Origin: Megaleporinus macrocephalus
Lineage: Eukaryota; Chordata; Actinopteri; Characiformes; Anostomidae
Length of the DNA stretch: 64,000 nucleotides
NCBI GenBank assembly: GCA_021613375.1
Contig: CM038704.1
Location: forward strand, 31,806,582-31,870,581
Direction of reading: 5' to 3'
Shown here: positions 1 to 22,372 of the stretch, piece after piece
Numbering within the stretch: the stretch's first letter is position 1
How the letters are laid out: every line of letters starts with the position of its first letter
Made by a program: the position numbers and the translations under genes
Notes under the pieces: model-generated
The model's input: only the letters and a program-made list of their open reading frames with translations
What the model was told of the DNA's origin: nothing
Database searches by the model: none

Positions 1-814
1 TGTTTACAAAGTTACGTTCTGGCTCCTGGTCAGTGTCCCTGCGTCAATGACTGGCATTGAGACACACATGCTTCCTCCTCTTGCAGCCTGAATGCTACTT
101 TGTTTTCAGCGCTTGAGGGAACAGATGTGTACTCTGGCTCCACGTCAATAGCTGTTCAGAGGCCTTCTGATGGCGCTGGATGGGATGTTGTGTGGTGGTT
201 CTTCACAAAGGTTGCCTTTTCCTTGCTCTTACGTAACCTTTAAAATGCTTCTGTGTTTGTTTCAGATGGCCTCTTAGGTCTAAAAACCCTTTCAGATGCA
301 GGAAGTGCAGTGATGCTGGTTTAGGAAGCATACATTTAGTGAAAAGGTGCAAAGATATTAGCAACGTGTTGATATTTTAAACTCTGCATGTCTCTTGTAA
401 AGCTATGTTTGTAGAATATTTGTCAGTATTTGTTTTTTGACCTGACTTTGTGTTGTTATACTGATATATGCCATTTGTGCATTTGTTGAAACGGCTTGTG
501 AGCATGTGAACATCGTTGCCAAAAACAATCAGAAACATTTTGCTGGATGTGTTGGTTTCTTCTCCATGAAGAAAAATATACAGAAATTAACTAATTATTA
601 TAACTAATTAACTAATGTTGTCACGGTCATAAAAAAGCTTCGCAATATAAAATGAACATGAGTGAGTTTTTTTTGAGCTAGAGAACACAATAGACTAAAG
701 CTGTCACAGTATTAGTAATTGATTAATAATGTGATGCTGATGACTTAAAAGGAAAAACGGCCACATAAAGAAATTAGGCTTAACTAAGCAGTTATATGTA
801 TAGCACATGCACTA

Positions 815-1485
815 TACACTCCTGATCAAAATCTTAAGACCAGTTAAAAATTGGCAAGAATTTACATTTTGCGTTACTGGATCTTGAGAAGGTTCTAAGT
901 AGAGCTTTGCAGTGCTAAAAGAAGAAATGGGAGAAAGAGACAAAAGATTTTGAGCAGCCAATTTATTGAAAACAACTGAAATAGGCTGTTCATCAGCTGA
1001 TCCAAAGTTTAAGACCACCGTGCAAAAAAACCTGAAAACCCCCTCAAAACAGAAATCAACGTGTCAAAAAAGGACTTTTGATTACTTCGAACAGTCGTTT
1101 AGGCATGCTTGATGCAAGTGTTTCCAGGAGGCTAGTGGGACCGACGCTCCAAGTGTTGAAGATGGCTTTGTGAAGGGCATCCACTGTCTGGAACTGATGT
1201 CCATTTTTGTGAACTTTCCTTGCTATCCATCCCCAAATGTTCTCAATCGGCTTTAGATCAGGGGAAAACACAGGATGGTCCAAAAGAGTGACATTATTCT
1301 CCTGGAAGACGTCCTTGGTCCGGTGGGCATTGTGAACTGCAGCATTGTCCTGTTGAAAAACCCAATCATTACCACAAAGACGAGGGCCCTCAGTCATCAG
1401 CTATGCCCGCTGCAACATCTCCACATACCCAGCTGCTGTTTGATGCCCCTGCACAACCTGAAGCTCCATTGTTCCATTGAAGGAA
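815..1485 (-). mobile_element. Tc1/mariner-like transposon relic (3' half, transposase C-terminus)
   Basis: The left edge carries a Tc1-type terminal sequence (CTCCTGATCAAAATCTTAAG, 819-838). The minus strand encodes the C-terminal part of a Tc1 transposase. Positions 1056-1397 are open and hold the second catalytic Asp (motif QQDNAAVH) and the Glu (PDLKPIEN) separated by 34 residues, the D34E spacing of Tc1 elements. A TAG stop at 1398-1400 interrupts the same frame, and the N-terminal half with the first Asp is gone. At about 1485 the sequence switches to a second Tc1 relic in the opposite direction. Dead copy. Confidence 0.85.
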
Positions 1486-1713
1486 ATGGATGCAGTGGTG
1501 TAAAGCACACCGCAACTGGACTTGCAACTAGAGCAGTGTTCTCTGACGAGTCTGGGTTTGGCAATTGCCAGAAGAACAGTACTTGCCTTCTCGTGCGGCA
1601 TCAGTGTCTGATCTCACAAATGCGCTGCTAGAAGAATGGTAATAACTTCCCCTAAACATTCCTAAACCTTGTGGAAAGCCTGCACAGAGGTTGAAGCTGT
1701 TATAGCTGTAAAG
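1486..1713 (+). mobile_element. Second Tc1-like relic, part 1 (opposite orientation, internally deleted)
   Basis: On the plus strand this looks like pieces of a second Tc1-family transposase gene. There are stretches from the middle of the gene (around 1486-1590), then the region before the C-terminus (SDLTNALLEEW, near 1600-1640), with internal deletions and later stops. It continues after the hAT insertion at 2455. It meets the first relic head to head at about 1485. Identification rests on remembered resemblance to fish Tc1 consensus sequences, so details are tentative. Confidence 0.6.
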
Positions 1714-2446
1714 CAGGGGTATGTAATTAGAAATCAGTAAGGTTCAGTTAAGAGGAGATTTCCTCAGGCCAAGGTCCAGACCGTCATCCGTCATAACTTG
1801 TGTTATGATTTAACATCTTATACCATCAGCAACTGAAAGACAACCTTATTACAAATACCGTTCAGTATATTTCAGTATATTTACTGTTTAAATGCTGAAC
1901 AGAATGGATTATTTAAAAAGCTCTAAATATTTTTTCCTTACTTCAAGTAAAATCAAGGGCTACAATTAAAAAAACAGAATGCTCAAAGTTTTTATTTATA
2001 GAGAAAGTAAATAAAACGTGCGTCATCTTGTTAACTCAGCTTCACAAGTTGACATTTTTACAGAGCGGTTGAGGTTTTACAGAGCGGTATTCTCCAAAAC
2101 TAGACGAGCAGGTCCATTCCATAACCGGTCCTGGTTAAACAGTTAGTTTTCTCTGTTGACTTTTCGGTTTTTACGTTATTCTTTTTGACTCGCTTTAGTC
2201 TCCGGCTGCTGCTCCTGTGTGCGCACACTGCACGCCTCAATGTGCACAGATCTGATTGGTTGAGGAGCGCCTTCGGTAATCTTACAGCACACGCGATTAG
2301 CCTCACAGCCATAAGCCTTTATACCATAAAGACAAGAAAAGCTCAGCCGCTCAAAATAAATACTGTCTAAATTAAATCATTCTCAATAGTTAATCAGTTT
2401 GGGTCCGCATTGGACAATGTCTGGGTCCACCTATTAGTGACCCCTG
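1714..2446. mobile_element. Non-autonomous hAT-type element, 733 bp, with 8-bp target duplication
   Basis: The ends are inverted: CAGGGGT at 1714-1720 and ACCCCTG at 2440-2446. Both sides are flanked by the identical octamer CTGTAAAG (1706-1713 and 2447-2454). An 8-bp target duplication with CAGGGGT-type ends is the hallmark of the hAT superfamily. No transposase is visible, so it was moved in trans. It sits inside the Tc1 relic, whose sequence resumes after the right duplication, so the empty site can be inferred directly. Confidence 0.85.
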
Positions 2447-2454
2447 CTGTAAAG

Positions 2455-2555
2455 AATAGGCCGACATCATATTACACCCTATAGATTAAGAATGGGATCA
2501 CACTCAAGTTCATAGGCATGTAAAGGCAGACAAGTGGGGGCTTAGTGTAATGGTG
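2455..2555 (+). mobile_element. Second Tc1-like relic, part 2 (3' end)
   Basis: Continuation of the plus-oriented Tc1 relic after the hAT insertion. The sequence following the right octamer resembles the 3' untranslated end of common fish Tc1 elements and fades out near 2555. No clean terminal repeat can be defined. Confidence 0.5.
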
Positions 2556-3338
2556 TCCCTGCTTTGTAGTGTGAAAGATGCCGGATGCATTGGGATGTAA
2601 TGAAATTCTGAACTCTTGTCCTGATTTTGGCTGCCTTGTGTTGATTAATGGAATTGTTCTACTTAAGGGAAGGGAGTGAGTGCTTTTTTTTGCTCTGCTT
2701 TCGTCTTGGAAAGAGCAGTTTGGTTCAGGGAGACAGGATAGTTAATTGTATTTTTTACATCCTAGGTAAGGTAGTTTGATTTTGTTTCTGGTTCGGGGCA
2801 TTGGGCTTCCTCTGAAGCCATATTCCTGCTCTTATTATATCTTACTTTTATTCAAAGAATGGCAGTTCTGGTAGTGGCTTATTTTTATGTACAACCCCTA
2901 TTCCCATGAGGTCGTAACACAAAACTGTGAACAATTTAACATGATGTACAATAAAATAATCATTAAAAAACATCTACGTGATCATTCTTACTGTGTATAT
3001 ATTTATTGTATAGGTCTATCTACTGACAGGACTGGGGATGTACAGGGCTTGTACAGGGACATTGAATTGAAAATAGGCCTGTAAAGGATAATCCTTTACT
3101 GGAATGACAGCAGAGGAACGTTCGTTACTCAGAAATAGCCATGGGAAGGTTTTGTGTTGGATAAGTAAAGAAAGCTGCCTCATCTGAGCAAACTAAGCGT
3201 TTTAAACAAAACACATGCTGTTTTCAATATTTTCTTGAAGGTGGGCAGCCTGGACCTAGTTGTGGTGACAGCGCTACTGTAGTTGCTAATGCTAATGTCT
3301 AATGTTTTTTTTGCTTTCCTCTACTTGCTTCTCCTTAG

Positions 3339-13357
<10,019 letters not shown>

Positions 13358-14301
13358 AGGTTCCAAGGTATTGTGCAGGCTGATGGACAGAGGAAACGAG
13401 GGAGCGCCCTGCTGGCTGGGGCTGCTCACTACATCACTAAGTGTTCTTGAGGGGGAAAATAAATTCATGACTGTATTCTTATCTGTGAACTGATAGCAGG
13501 TTTAATCCCGCAGTTCTCCCTCTGTTCCTCTTGCTTTCCAAACTCTGTATGCAAAAAAGGAACGTGTTTGAATTTCTTTCCATCTGTTGGAGGTCAGAGA
13601 GAGTCATTACAAAAGACAGACCGAGGATGATGTATTTTGACCACAAAATACAGAGGTCGTGCACTGCCAGTAGAAACAGCGGTTAATTCTTCGCCTTGTG
13701 GAATAACTGTTTTTTGGTGCTTTCCCAAAAGGAGAAACAGTAACATGCTGCTAAACAAATCTGGCAAAAAAAATCTCAGTTGCTTCATCTAGAAAGCATC
13801 GGATTTACAACTGCAATAGAGTTCAGCATTTTTGTAATTATTCTGATTTTAACCATAATTTCACTGTTTGTGAAAATATAAAAAGAAAAATAATCTTAGT
13901 TAATGAGATTGACTAAGATTGGAACTAATAACCAGCTTAAAGTAAACAGCATATTTTAAATTTGGGAAACATTAAAAACACTACAGTGATATATGTATGA
14001 ACTTGTTATTGAAAATACTGTGTTTGAATTTAAGTGAAGTTTTGTTATTATAATTATTATTGTTTTTATTTTATTTTTTTCCTAAGCACTGAATATGAAT
14101 CACATGGATTAAGGGTTAACTTGGACAGCCACAGATGTAGCACTGTACAAATCTTTCTTTCTGTGTTCTGTGTTCTTAATGTATACAACACATTTTAAAG
14201 TAATCACATTGAACTGGTCTGTGTATTACATAACTCCCACGCACCCCACATAAAACGCTTTTAAAGAATGTGTGAGTACATGTGTTTAAGGCAAAAATAA
14301 A
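13358..14301 (+). other. slain1: slain1 3' untranslated region (probable)
   Basis: AT-rich sequence after the TAA stop. Polyadenylation signals AATAAA occur at about 13460 and at 14296-14301; the second is followed by a T/G-rich tract. I see no further coding exon. Confidence 0.55.
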
Positions 14302-14707
14302 GGGTTTTTATATGTTAAGTGTTCACTGGTGTCATTTTCTATGATTTTCAGGGATTTGGCAGGATGACTGTTAACTATATACAAAAACAACCACTGTATT
14401 TAAAAATATATAAAAATAGAAATTGTGTTAGCTGTATATATTTAAAATGGCAGGAGTACTTTTCTCATTAAAAAATGAGAAAAATTACAAAATATATTAT
14501 TTTCATAAATGATTAGTGGGCTGCTCATAATAAATGTTTGTAAGGCTTTGTTCCATTTGACTGTCTTGCTACACATTGTTGTTAAAATAAATTTGATTTG
14601 CTGACAAATCTTATTAATAATGTTATTAAAAGTATATTAAATCTATTTCTTAATTATTCATTATTTATGTATTCATTATTAATTCATTATATTATTCTGA
14701 TAATAAA

Positions 14708-14775
14708 ATCACCCTGTGATGAACTGGTGACCTGTCCAGGGTGTTTCCTGCCTTCTGCCCAGCGAGTGCCCCCAA
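14708..14775. repeat. Fragment of common teleost dispersed repeat
   Basis: Short match, by memory, to the 'GTGATGGACTGGCGACCTGT' type repeat present throughout fish genomes. Class undetermined. Confidence 0.5.
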
Positions 14776-15331
14776 CAAAAAAGAGAAGGTTTAGGAACGA
14801 AGTGCATGATAATAAAGCCTCAATAAAAGAACCTGAAAATATCAGGTCTATGCATAATTGTGTCGTAAACAAAAAAATCTCCTGTAATTATGTCTGTCAA
14901 CTTTATCTAGTTTTCATAGGCTGTTCATTAGATATAAAATGATTTTATGATGTTCATTAATGAGGTGGTTATGACCTAATTACTAACGATGTGTTAATAA
15001 AGTAATTTTAAACCAATCATGAACTCTTTTGTTTTTTAAGGTGGTACCAAACATTTTACAAGAAAACACACAGCCATGTAGAGTATCTGGTGGAGAGGAT
15101 AAACGGATGGATTACTGGCAAAGAGATTTTAAACTGATAATAATGTATTCAGTGTTTATGAAAAAGCAACCATTGTTAAAAAAAAGAATCTAATAGTCCA
15201 CATCTGGGTTTTCTGGGCTCTTTTGGCTTTAATTATATTGTAGAAATAATAGACTTCAAATATGTAATTTAGTTTTAAATCAGATAACGTCACGTTTTAA
15301 GATTATGTTACTTACTGCAGGATCAAAACAC

Positions 15332-15336
15332 AAAAA
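15332..15336 (-). terminator. Pol III terminator of tRNA-Glu
   Basis: TTTTT on the minus strand, a few bases after the tRNA 3' end. Confidence 0.8.
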
Positions 15337-15342
15337 GTGTCC

Positions 15343-15414
15343 TTCCCATACCGGGAGTCGAACCCGGGCCGCCTGGGTGAAAACCAGGAATCCTAACCGC
15401 TAGACCATATGGGA
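15343..15414 (-). tRNA. tRNA-Glu (anticodon UUC)
   Basis: The minus strand folds as a 72-nt tRNA. The acceptor stem TCCCATA/TATGGGA closes, and the discriminator is A. The A box is TGGTCTAGCGGTTA and the B box GGTTCGACTCC. The anticodon loop TTTTCAC gives UUC, and no intron is present. It looks identical or nearly so to the vertebrate nuclear tRNA-Glu-UUC consensus. Seven bases downstream on the minus strand is a run of five T (15332-15336), a pol III terminator. It is divergent from wbp4, whose start codon is about 330 bp away. Confidence 0.97.
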
Positions 15415-15630
15415 GATTCTTAACAATGTTGCGATTCGCACTTACTTATAGAATTAACTGAGAAAGCGCTCCTCTCCTGCACTGTTTCAGGTTGGAGCTC
15501 CGCTGAATGCCTGAGTAAGAGTTATAAATGACCGAATCTCTCTCCCTGAACTGCTGCATCACCTCTAACATCACCACCGACCGGCTCACCTCCTCCAAAG
15601 CCTAACCCTCAAGTGTTTGTCGCTTGGGCA

Positions 15631-15638
15631 TGACGTCA
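15631..15638. promoter_or_regulatory. CRE/ATF site upstream of wbp4
   Basis: Perfect palindromic TGACGTCA, about 105 bp upstream of the wbp4 start codon. A full CRE at this distance is typical of CREB/ATF-driven housekeeping promoters. Function inferred from motif and position only. Confidence 0.6.
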
Positions 15639-15740
15639 CATCAGTGCGCTAAATGTGGACATACTCAGTGATGTAGTAGCAAACAGCTCAGTTAAAGTGT
15701 TTAATTCAGAGACTCCCTGTATAATCTGAAGCAGTTTAAA

Positions 15741-18700
15741 ATGTAAGTACTCGCTTGTCGTTTTTACCAGATTCTCAAAAAGTGACACGTTTGAGCGGTT
15801 AATGTAACTTTCTGTGTGCATTATGATATAGTCCACACAGGTTAGCTAGTTAGCATAACATAAATACTTCTACTGTGAATTAGGGACTTGTTATTGAGCG
15901 TAAACACGAAGAAAGACGTGGCTGAAGTTTCTTATTAGAATTGCCCATTCAGCCTTAATTGGTGCAGCATTAAAACGGGCAATTCGACTGAGAAACTAAC
16001 TTCAGAAAGCAAGCAGTCGAGCTTTTCCAGCAAACCGATATGGAGTCCTGTTAAACCTGTGAATTAGACACTTGTGGCCGATCCACGCTTATTTGTGTTA
16101 AAAGTTCAGGTGAATAGCCTCTGAGAAAGTCAGCATGTTTAATACTGTAGGCCAGGGTTTCCTCTGTTAGTGGAGGGTTCTTGTCACGTTCAGTTTGTTT
16201 TTGTCATGCAGATGATTTTGACTTGCAGCTTCAGGTTTTCATTCAGGAACACGGTAAATAATAATCAGTGCCTTTGCATGATTTTTTTCTTGTTTGTGAT
16301 AAAAAGGGCAGACTACTGGAAATCACAACCCAGAAAGTTCTGCCAGTATTGCAAGTGTTGGATCGCAGACAACAAACCTGTGAGTAATTATGCTTCAGTA
16401 AATTTAATCAAATGTGCTCTCTTAAAATACTCTCTCAAAATAAAATACTTAAAATACTGTTATAATTTCCTTTTTGTCATGGCAGAGTATTGAATTTCAC
16501 GAAAGAGGCAAAAATCACAAGCAGAATGTTGCAGCCAAAATCGACGAGGTAAAGCTTTTCTCCATTTCTAAGGACTTGAGTAGTTACTGTTGCCAGTATT
16601 AAGTAGAAAAAAATCAGCACTAGACCAGTATCAACCAGCTTTCCCCGGCATAGAATTCATCCTGGTCTGCTTTTTTCTATAAATATGAAACTTGGCCTAT
16701 AATCCATGTAATGGAGCTCCTTGCTTTATGACCAGCAGGAGGTGCTATAATGAGGGGGTGCGTGGGTGGACGGGTGGAGGGGTGGACAGCAAGTGGCCAA
16801 AATGAGTGCACGTAATTTGGCTTAAGGCCTGTTGCATTAATGTAGAGATAAGAGGGCAGCTCTGATGAATGCTCTGCTATTGGATCATGGTGCCTAAACT
16901 TCTCACACCCCTCCCTCACATGTTTCTTTACAGATTAAAAAGAAGAGCGTTGAAAAGGCCAAGAAGGAAGAGAAAATGTCCAAGGAGTTTGCAGCAATGG
17001 AAGAGGCAGCCCTGAAAGCATATCAGGAAGACATGAAAAGACTACAAGCAGAATCAGGTAACCTCTCAGTCAAGTTCAGCCATTAACAGAAAACAAGCAA
17101 TCGCAGTTCTGCTTTCAGCATCACAAGCATCGTTTGCAGCTTTTCTTACCTTCCTACATATGTGACATTTTGAGCACTTTGAATGTTCTGTACTGTGTAA
17201 CTGTCATCCATGTTAGTTACTGTAACACTGACTGTCATTGAATGCTTCTTGTTAATTTCTGATCTAGCCACGTCAATAGTATGAGTTCTTTTGAGATGCT
17301 AAGTCGCATGAAAAAAATACTCAAAAGTTTTTCTCTAAGTTTATGAATAATTGCAGTGCATGAATTATGAATTTATATAATTGTAGCAGTCTCTTGCTGA
17401 TTTACAGAACCACACTGGCTTGCAGCTTCATGTTGTCATTTACTTGCATTTTCATTGTTCTATCAGTTTGTTTTACTGCAGCATTATTTTGAAGTCAACG
17501 TTAATCAGAAATATTAAGGCTTTTATTATTATTTACTGTGTTGTGTTTCCACAGAGAAAACAGGGAGGGGCTCTGAGGTAGCAGAGCGATTTTAAGCAAC
17601 GATTGTGGGGGCTGGGGTGGGTGAGGGAGATCACACATAATGTTATTGGTTATTGTATTTTCCCCACCTGCTAGTGCATGTTGATGTAATCACAATTTAG
17701 AGTTGTCTACATTATGATCAAAGCTTACAGTGAATTTTGTCTATTAAAAATGCATTTTATTTTCAGTTTACTTCAAAAGAAAGAATATTAATGCTGACAT
17801 AATGTTAACATAAAAACTGCATTTACTATATTAAAACGTAAGAATGAATTGTTTTTTCCAGCTATCAAATGCATAATTTCTGCTGGGTCTTGTGTAGGTG
17901 CTTCAGAAGCTCCTGTTCAGACTCGGAAAAGAGCTGAAAAAGCTGAAAGAGCTGAAAAAGCTGTAGAAACCAGCAGCAACAGTGAATCAGATGCCTGGAT
18001 ACAGGGGACAACGGATGATGGACTGATATACTACTACAACACACAGACTGGAGGTCAGCTGCTTTTTAAACGTGTTTCATTGTAAACTGCACACAGTACA
18101 AATCAATGATTATTGGGGAGCTCATTTATGACGTGGGTCAGTGCAAATTGATAGGGCAGTTCACTTGGCAGCTAGTCCTTTACAGGAGGACAGGAATCCT
18201 GCACAATTTGCTACTTTTCTAAGTTAAACACACTTGACTTAATTCATCAGATAATTATCAGGTCTATTTGGGAAATCATTAACCTGTGCTGAACTCTGGC
18301 CCAAAATAACTAATGAACACTATTTTGATTTAAAAAATGTTAAGGAGTGTTATTTATTTTTAGAGTCTCAATGGAATAAACCAGAAGGGTTTCAAGGTGA
18401 AAGTGTGTCTTCAGACCAAACAGGGGTAAGTAATGTTGTGTCATTTAATACATTAGCATCATTAAATAAACAAATATATACATACATACATGTACATTGT
18501 ATGTTTCAGCAGACTTCTGGAGGTAGTGCATGGATGGAAGCTGTGAGCCCAGATGGATATACGTACTATTACAACACAGAGACTGGAGGTGAGTCAGTTT
18601 CCACACAAGACTCCTTTCCTTGTCCACAGTGCTTGTCACACTTAAAACTGATTTTTGTAACAGGCGTCTGCGTCTCCAGATACGACTGTTTGCTTAATAA

Positions 18701-20782
18701 GCAGAACTACACAAACTAATGTTACTTGGTGTACATTCTCAGGGAATAGCTACAAAGCTCTCATTGAGGTAGTACCCTCAAGGATATGTCTGTAGTACCT
18801 TCTACCATTTTCCATTAAAATTACATTTAACATTGTAACTTCACACATCTTGTCTTGAATTCAACCTTTTTTCCATTTTAAAACATTAGGTTATAAAAAA
18901 GTATAAATATGCACATTTTCTCTGGGAAAAAAAACAATTGGACTTCAAACCATTTCTTTAAACCAATAATAAATATACCTTTTCTCTGACAACGTACTGT
19001 GTCGTCATCATCATGATACTTGCTGCATATTGGTGTCTACCAAAATACACAATTACAAGACTGAACGTGCACTACTAAAAACAAAAAAGATAAACTTAAT
19101 GTTATTTTATTCCTACAGAGTCTAACTGGGAAAAGCCAGCTGACTACTCTCCTCAGGAGGGAAGTCCTGCTGAAGAGGACACTGAACAAGAGATTTTATC
19201 TACACCTCAGCCAGAGCCTCTCACCTCAGAGGACAGTTCAGAGGCTTCTAAAGAGGCTGCAGAGCCAGCAGAGTCCAAACAGTCTCGAGTACCGAAAATC
19301 AGCTTCAGGGTGAGAAACATTTATCAGTTACGTACATGTTTGTCTTGGTGACGCCTAACTGTGTTTTTTACATGCATTACTCTGGAAAGAATACTTGAAG
19401 GAGATTAAAGAGAGTTTTTGTTCTGAGGCATTAAAACTGCACTGCATTCAGTTAGACAGAGAAAATTACCAATCTTAAATTCACAGTTTGGTGATACGTT
19501 TTCACCTAACAAAACAGAAAATCTTAGGAGGCTCTTCTGCTATGCTTATTAAAAAAAATAAGCACTTGAACAATATTTCAGTTACTATTAAGTCCAGTCT
19601 CAGTCCAACACTAAGCTTATAATCCAAATCTCTGGTAACATGTTTTAAGGGATATATATCGTGGGAAAACTGAACAAAAACCACAGTCATTTTATGCTTA
19701 ACTCAAAATTTCATTTGTTTAAAGTTGTTAATGAAGTAAAGAGTAGAGTAAGATTTAGAGCATGATTTTGTTAATATTCTGTAACAGTCATCACCAGCCC
19801 TTCTGCTGGAGATTACTTCTTGGTATAGTTCCTACCTGCATTACCTGTTGCTAATGCACTCAGAAAATTAACAAAGTTAATGGATGATTGCGGTTGGAAC
19901 CAGATTCCATAGAATGATAGACCTCCAGCACCTGGGCTGATGACCATTATTCTATAAAAAACATAAGGCATTTTCAGACATGCTTTATGAAAAATTTCCA
20001 GCAACTGTTTACAAACTTGCGACGGTAAGTATTGTGTAACCAGTCTGCATAATGCTCACAGTGATCTTACTAAACAAAAACATGACATTCTTTAGAAAAG
20101 AAAAGAAGAGAGTGCTCCATTAGAAGAAAAAGCAGACAACGAGGCAAAAGCAGATGAAGAAGCAAAAAAGGAGGAAAAAGATGGAGGAGATGGAGATGGG
20201 ATTGAACCAGCTGTACCTGCAAAACAGGAAGAAATCCCTGCAAAGAAACCCAGGAAGACAAACCCGTATGGAGAGTGGGAACAGATTCAGGAGGAGGAGG
20301 ACCCCTAGTGAGTACAGCGCTGTCTTGTTTGATGTAAAAGTATCATCTTGTGCAACACAATGGTAGACAAAAAACGTAGTCCTGATCCTGGAGAGTTCAG
20401 GCCCAACACACCTGGTTCATATAGTCAGAAGCCCCTGAAGGCCTTGATCACCTGGATCTGGTGTGTCAGATCGGGGTTGGAGCTAAACTTTGCAGGGTGC
20501 TAGATCTCCAGTACTATGATTGTGTATCATGGCTGTAAACACTTCTTAATGTTTGTTGCTTTCATCTGCAGCGAGAATGTAGATCTGCAGCTACCACAGA
20601 TAGAAAGTGGGGTTGCTGCATCCACCCCTGCATCTGACCTCCCCTCAGAACCCAAGACCAAGTTTAAGGAACGAGCCATCACCTCCCTGGGTGAGGACAG
20701 CAGTGCAGGAGCGACGTTCAAGAAGAGAAAGACAGAAAACGGAAAATCCAGGAGTCTTCGGCAAAGAGGGAAGGACGATTGA
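15741..20782 (+). CDS. wbp4: WW domain-binding protein 4 (FBP21), complete
   Basis: Spliceosomal U2-associated protein that binds proline-rich splicing factors through WW domains. Ten coding exons: 15741-15742, 16307-16379, 16486-16548, 16934-17057, 17898-18053, 18364-18425, 18510-18588, 19119-19309, 20096-20307, 20572-20782. Together they give 390 residues; human is 376. The start codon is split: AT in exon 1, G in exon 2, giving MADYWKSQPRKFCQYCKCW. Residues about 11-40 form a U1C/matrin-type zinc finger (CQYC...HERGKNH). A Lys/Glu-rich helix follows. WW1 is W121 to P146 and WW2 W168 to P193, each split by an intron just after the TG of the ...NTxTG turn. The C-terminal half is acidic, then basic, with the conserved NPYGEWEQI block. 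Exon 7 begins at a CAGCAG acceptor that could add or drop one Gln. Poly(A) signals ATTAAA lie at 21082 and 21101. Confidence 0.96.
20376..20516. repeat. MITE-like fragment in wbp4 intron 9
   Basis: The ends GTCCTGATCCTGGAGA and (reverse complement) TACTGGAGATCTAGCA are loosely inverted. The interior resembles a common teleost repeat with the phrase 'hypothetical hydrophilic' lacking; it is non-coding. Related in sequence to the outer element at 7428-8705. Confidence 0.5.
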
Positions 20783-22372
20783 GTGATACAGAGTTTATTT
20801 CTTCAGTGTTTCGGATGAACTTTACTGATGGGATGGACAAATGGATCAGGCAGAGAATAGATTCTTTATTTTAAATTGTTTCATCAACAAAGACGACGTC
20901 CAGTGAATATCTGGTTAAGTATCAAAAGATATTGTAGACTTCTTTAACTGCTGTCTCCACTTAAGATTGTTGGACAAAATTGAGCCCTTTTTGTTTTTAT
21001 AGCTCCTGATTTAGTACAGTTTGTGATGTGTGTGTGTGTGTGTGTGTGTGTGAGAATATTTTTCTAAAATTGAAAAGAGGAATTAAAACTTTGTCATGTT
21101 ATTAAACATTCCTCTATGATTTCATGCTGTTCTTAGTGTGGGCTCCTCTCTGTTGTTTTTTATTTTAGTATTTATACTTGAATTGCATACATTTCTAGAG
21201 TAACATGTTTTTCCCCCATGGGTGAACTTTCATTTATGAATTAAACATTTTAAAATGAAACATTATAAAGGTGTTAAAAGTGTCCGATTAGAAAAGAATA
21301 ATGTAATGCGTTCACAGTTTTTTTTAAGATTCTAAACTGCATCAGTCATAAATAAATGATTAAAAGAAGATTAATCTTTAGCATTTATATTCAGATGCGT
21401 ATTTGCCATAATGTTGTTTTGGAAACATTTGGTTGCATGTGTAGGCCTGAACACACGCTGTTTGCGTTAGATAGGCTGGATGCCGACATGCAAGCGCGTG
21501 TGTGTGCACGTGGAGTGGGTGCACTGAGCTGATAGTCTCTCCACACCCTCAGTTAATAATCATGCTAACCCATATTAAAGAAATGATATTTTTTCTTTTT
21601 TTTCCTCCTAATTTCAACTGTATTTAAACCCTTTTACCTATGCTGTGCTTAAATTTAAAATAGTAACATGTAATCACAAAAAGTTTTACAGAACTATTTT
21701 CTGATTATATTACAAAAGCCCATTTCTGTGTTATAAGTTTTTAGTTTCTTCTTTTCCTCTTCTGGTGCTGCCAGCAGTATAACAAAATTTTACCTAAATA
21801 AGGATTTTATAAGGATAAAGAACCAAATATCTATTTAGTATCAAAATAATGACTTCTTAAAAAATTGGTATCTTACCATCTTCAAATAATTACCTATTAC
21901 AACATACTAAAAAACATGTTCTTGTTCTATGATTGATCTAGACTTTCCTGTTTCCAAATTCTTTTTTTTGTCACTTTTTTTTCCAAAATCTCATAATTTA
22001 CGTTATTACGACATAATGACAATTGCATCCCTATTCATGACCCAAAAACTTTGTTCTAATATTAAGTTGTATCCTTAAATAGATTTTCTTAAAGTAGAAG
22101 TACTATGAAATTGAGAAAAGAAATAAAGTTATTAATGTAAGTAATGACAGAAACAAAACAACTAACAAACATAGGTGTGATTAGTTTCTCCACTACATTG
22201 CAAACTGAGCAGTAAATTCCAGCATTTTCTGTTACAGTAAAATACAAATCATGGTCTTGTACTTTTGACAACAAATATTTATTACTTATATTATTTATAT
22301 CTTTCTCAGGAACTACATGTCTCATGTAGTAAAAGAATTTTCTTCACATGAAACAAAAACAGCTACTTGTGA
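20783..22372. other. wbp4 3' UTR and tail-to-tail intergenic spacer with mtrf1
   Basis: Contains the wbp4 3' UTR with a (TG)13 run at 21027-21052, then AT-rich sequence. On the minus strand AATAAA at 22278-22283 lies about 90 nt after the mtrf1 stop and is its likely polyadenylation signal. Nothing else recognised. Confidence 0.65.
21027..21052. repeat. (TG)13 microsatellite in wbp4 3' UTR
   Basis: Uninterrupted TG run. Confidence 0.95.

Larger units (their letters stand above)
14302..15342. other. Intergenic, slain1 to tRNA-Glu
   Basis: AT-rich sequence. At about 14708-14775 it contains a fragment resembling a very common teleost repeat (CCCTGTGATGAACTGGTGAC at 14712-14731). Nothing else recognised. 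Confidence 0.6.

Noticed and set aside
1275..1631. 118-residue plus-strand ORF over the Tc1 relics
   Set aside because: Antisense to the first transposase relic and crosses the fusion point into the second.
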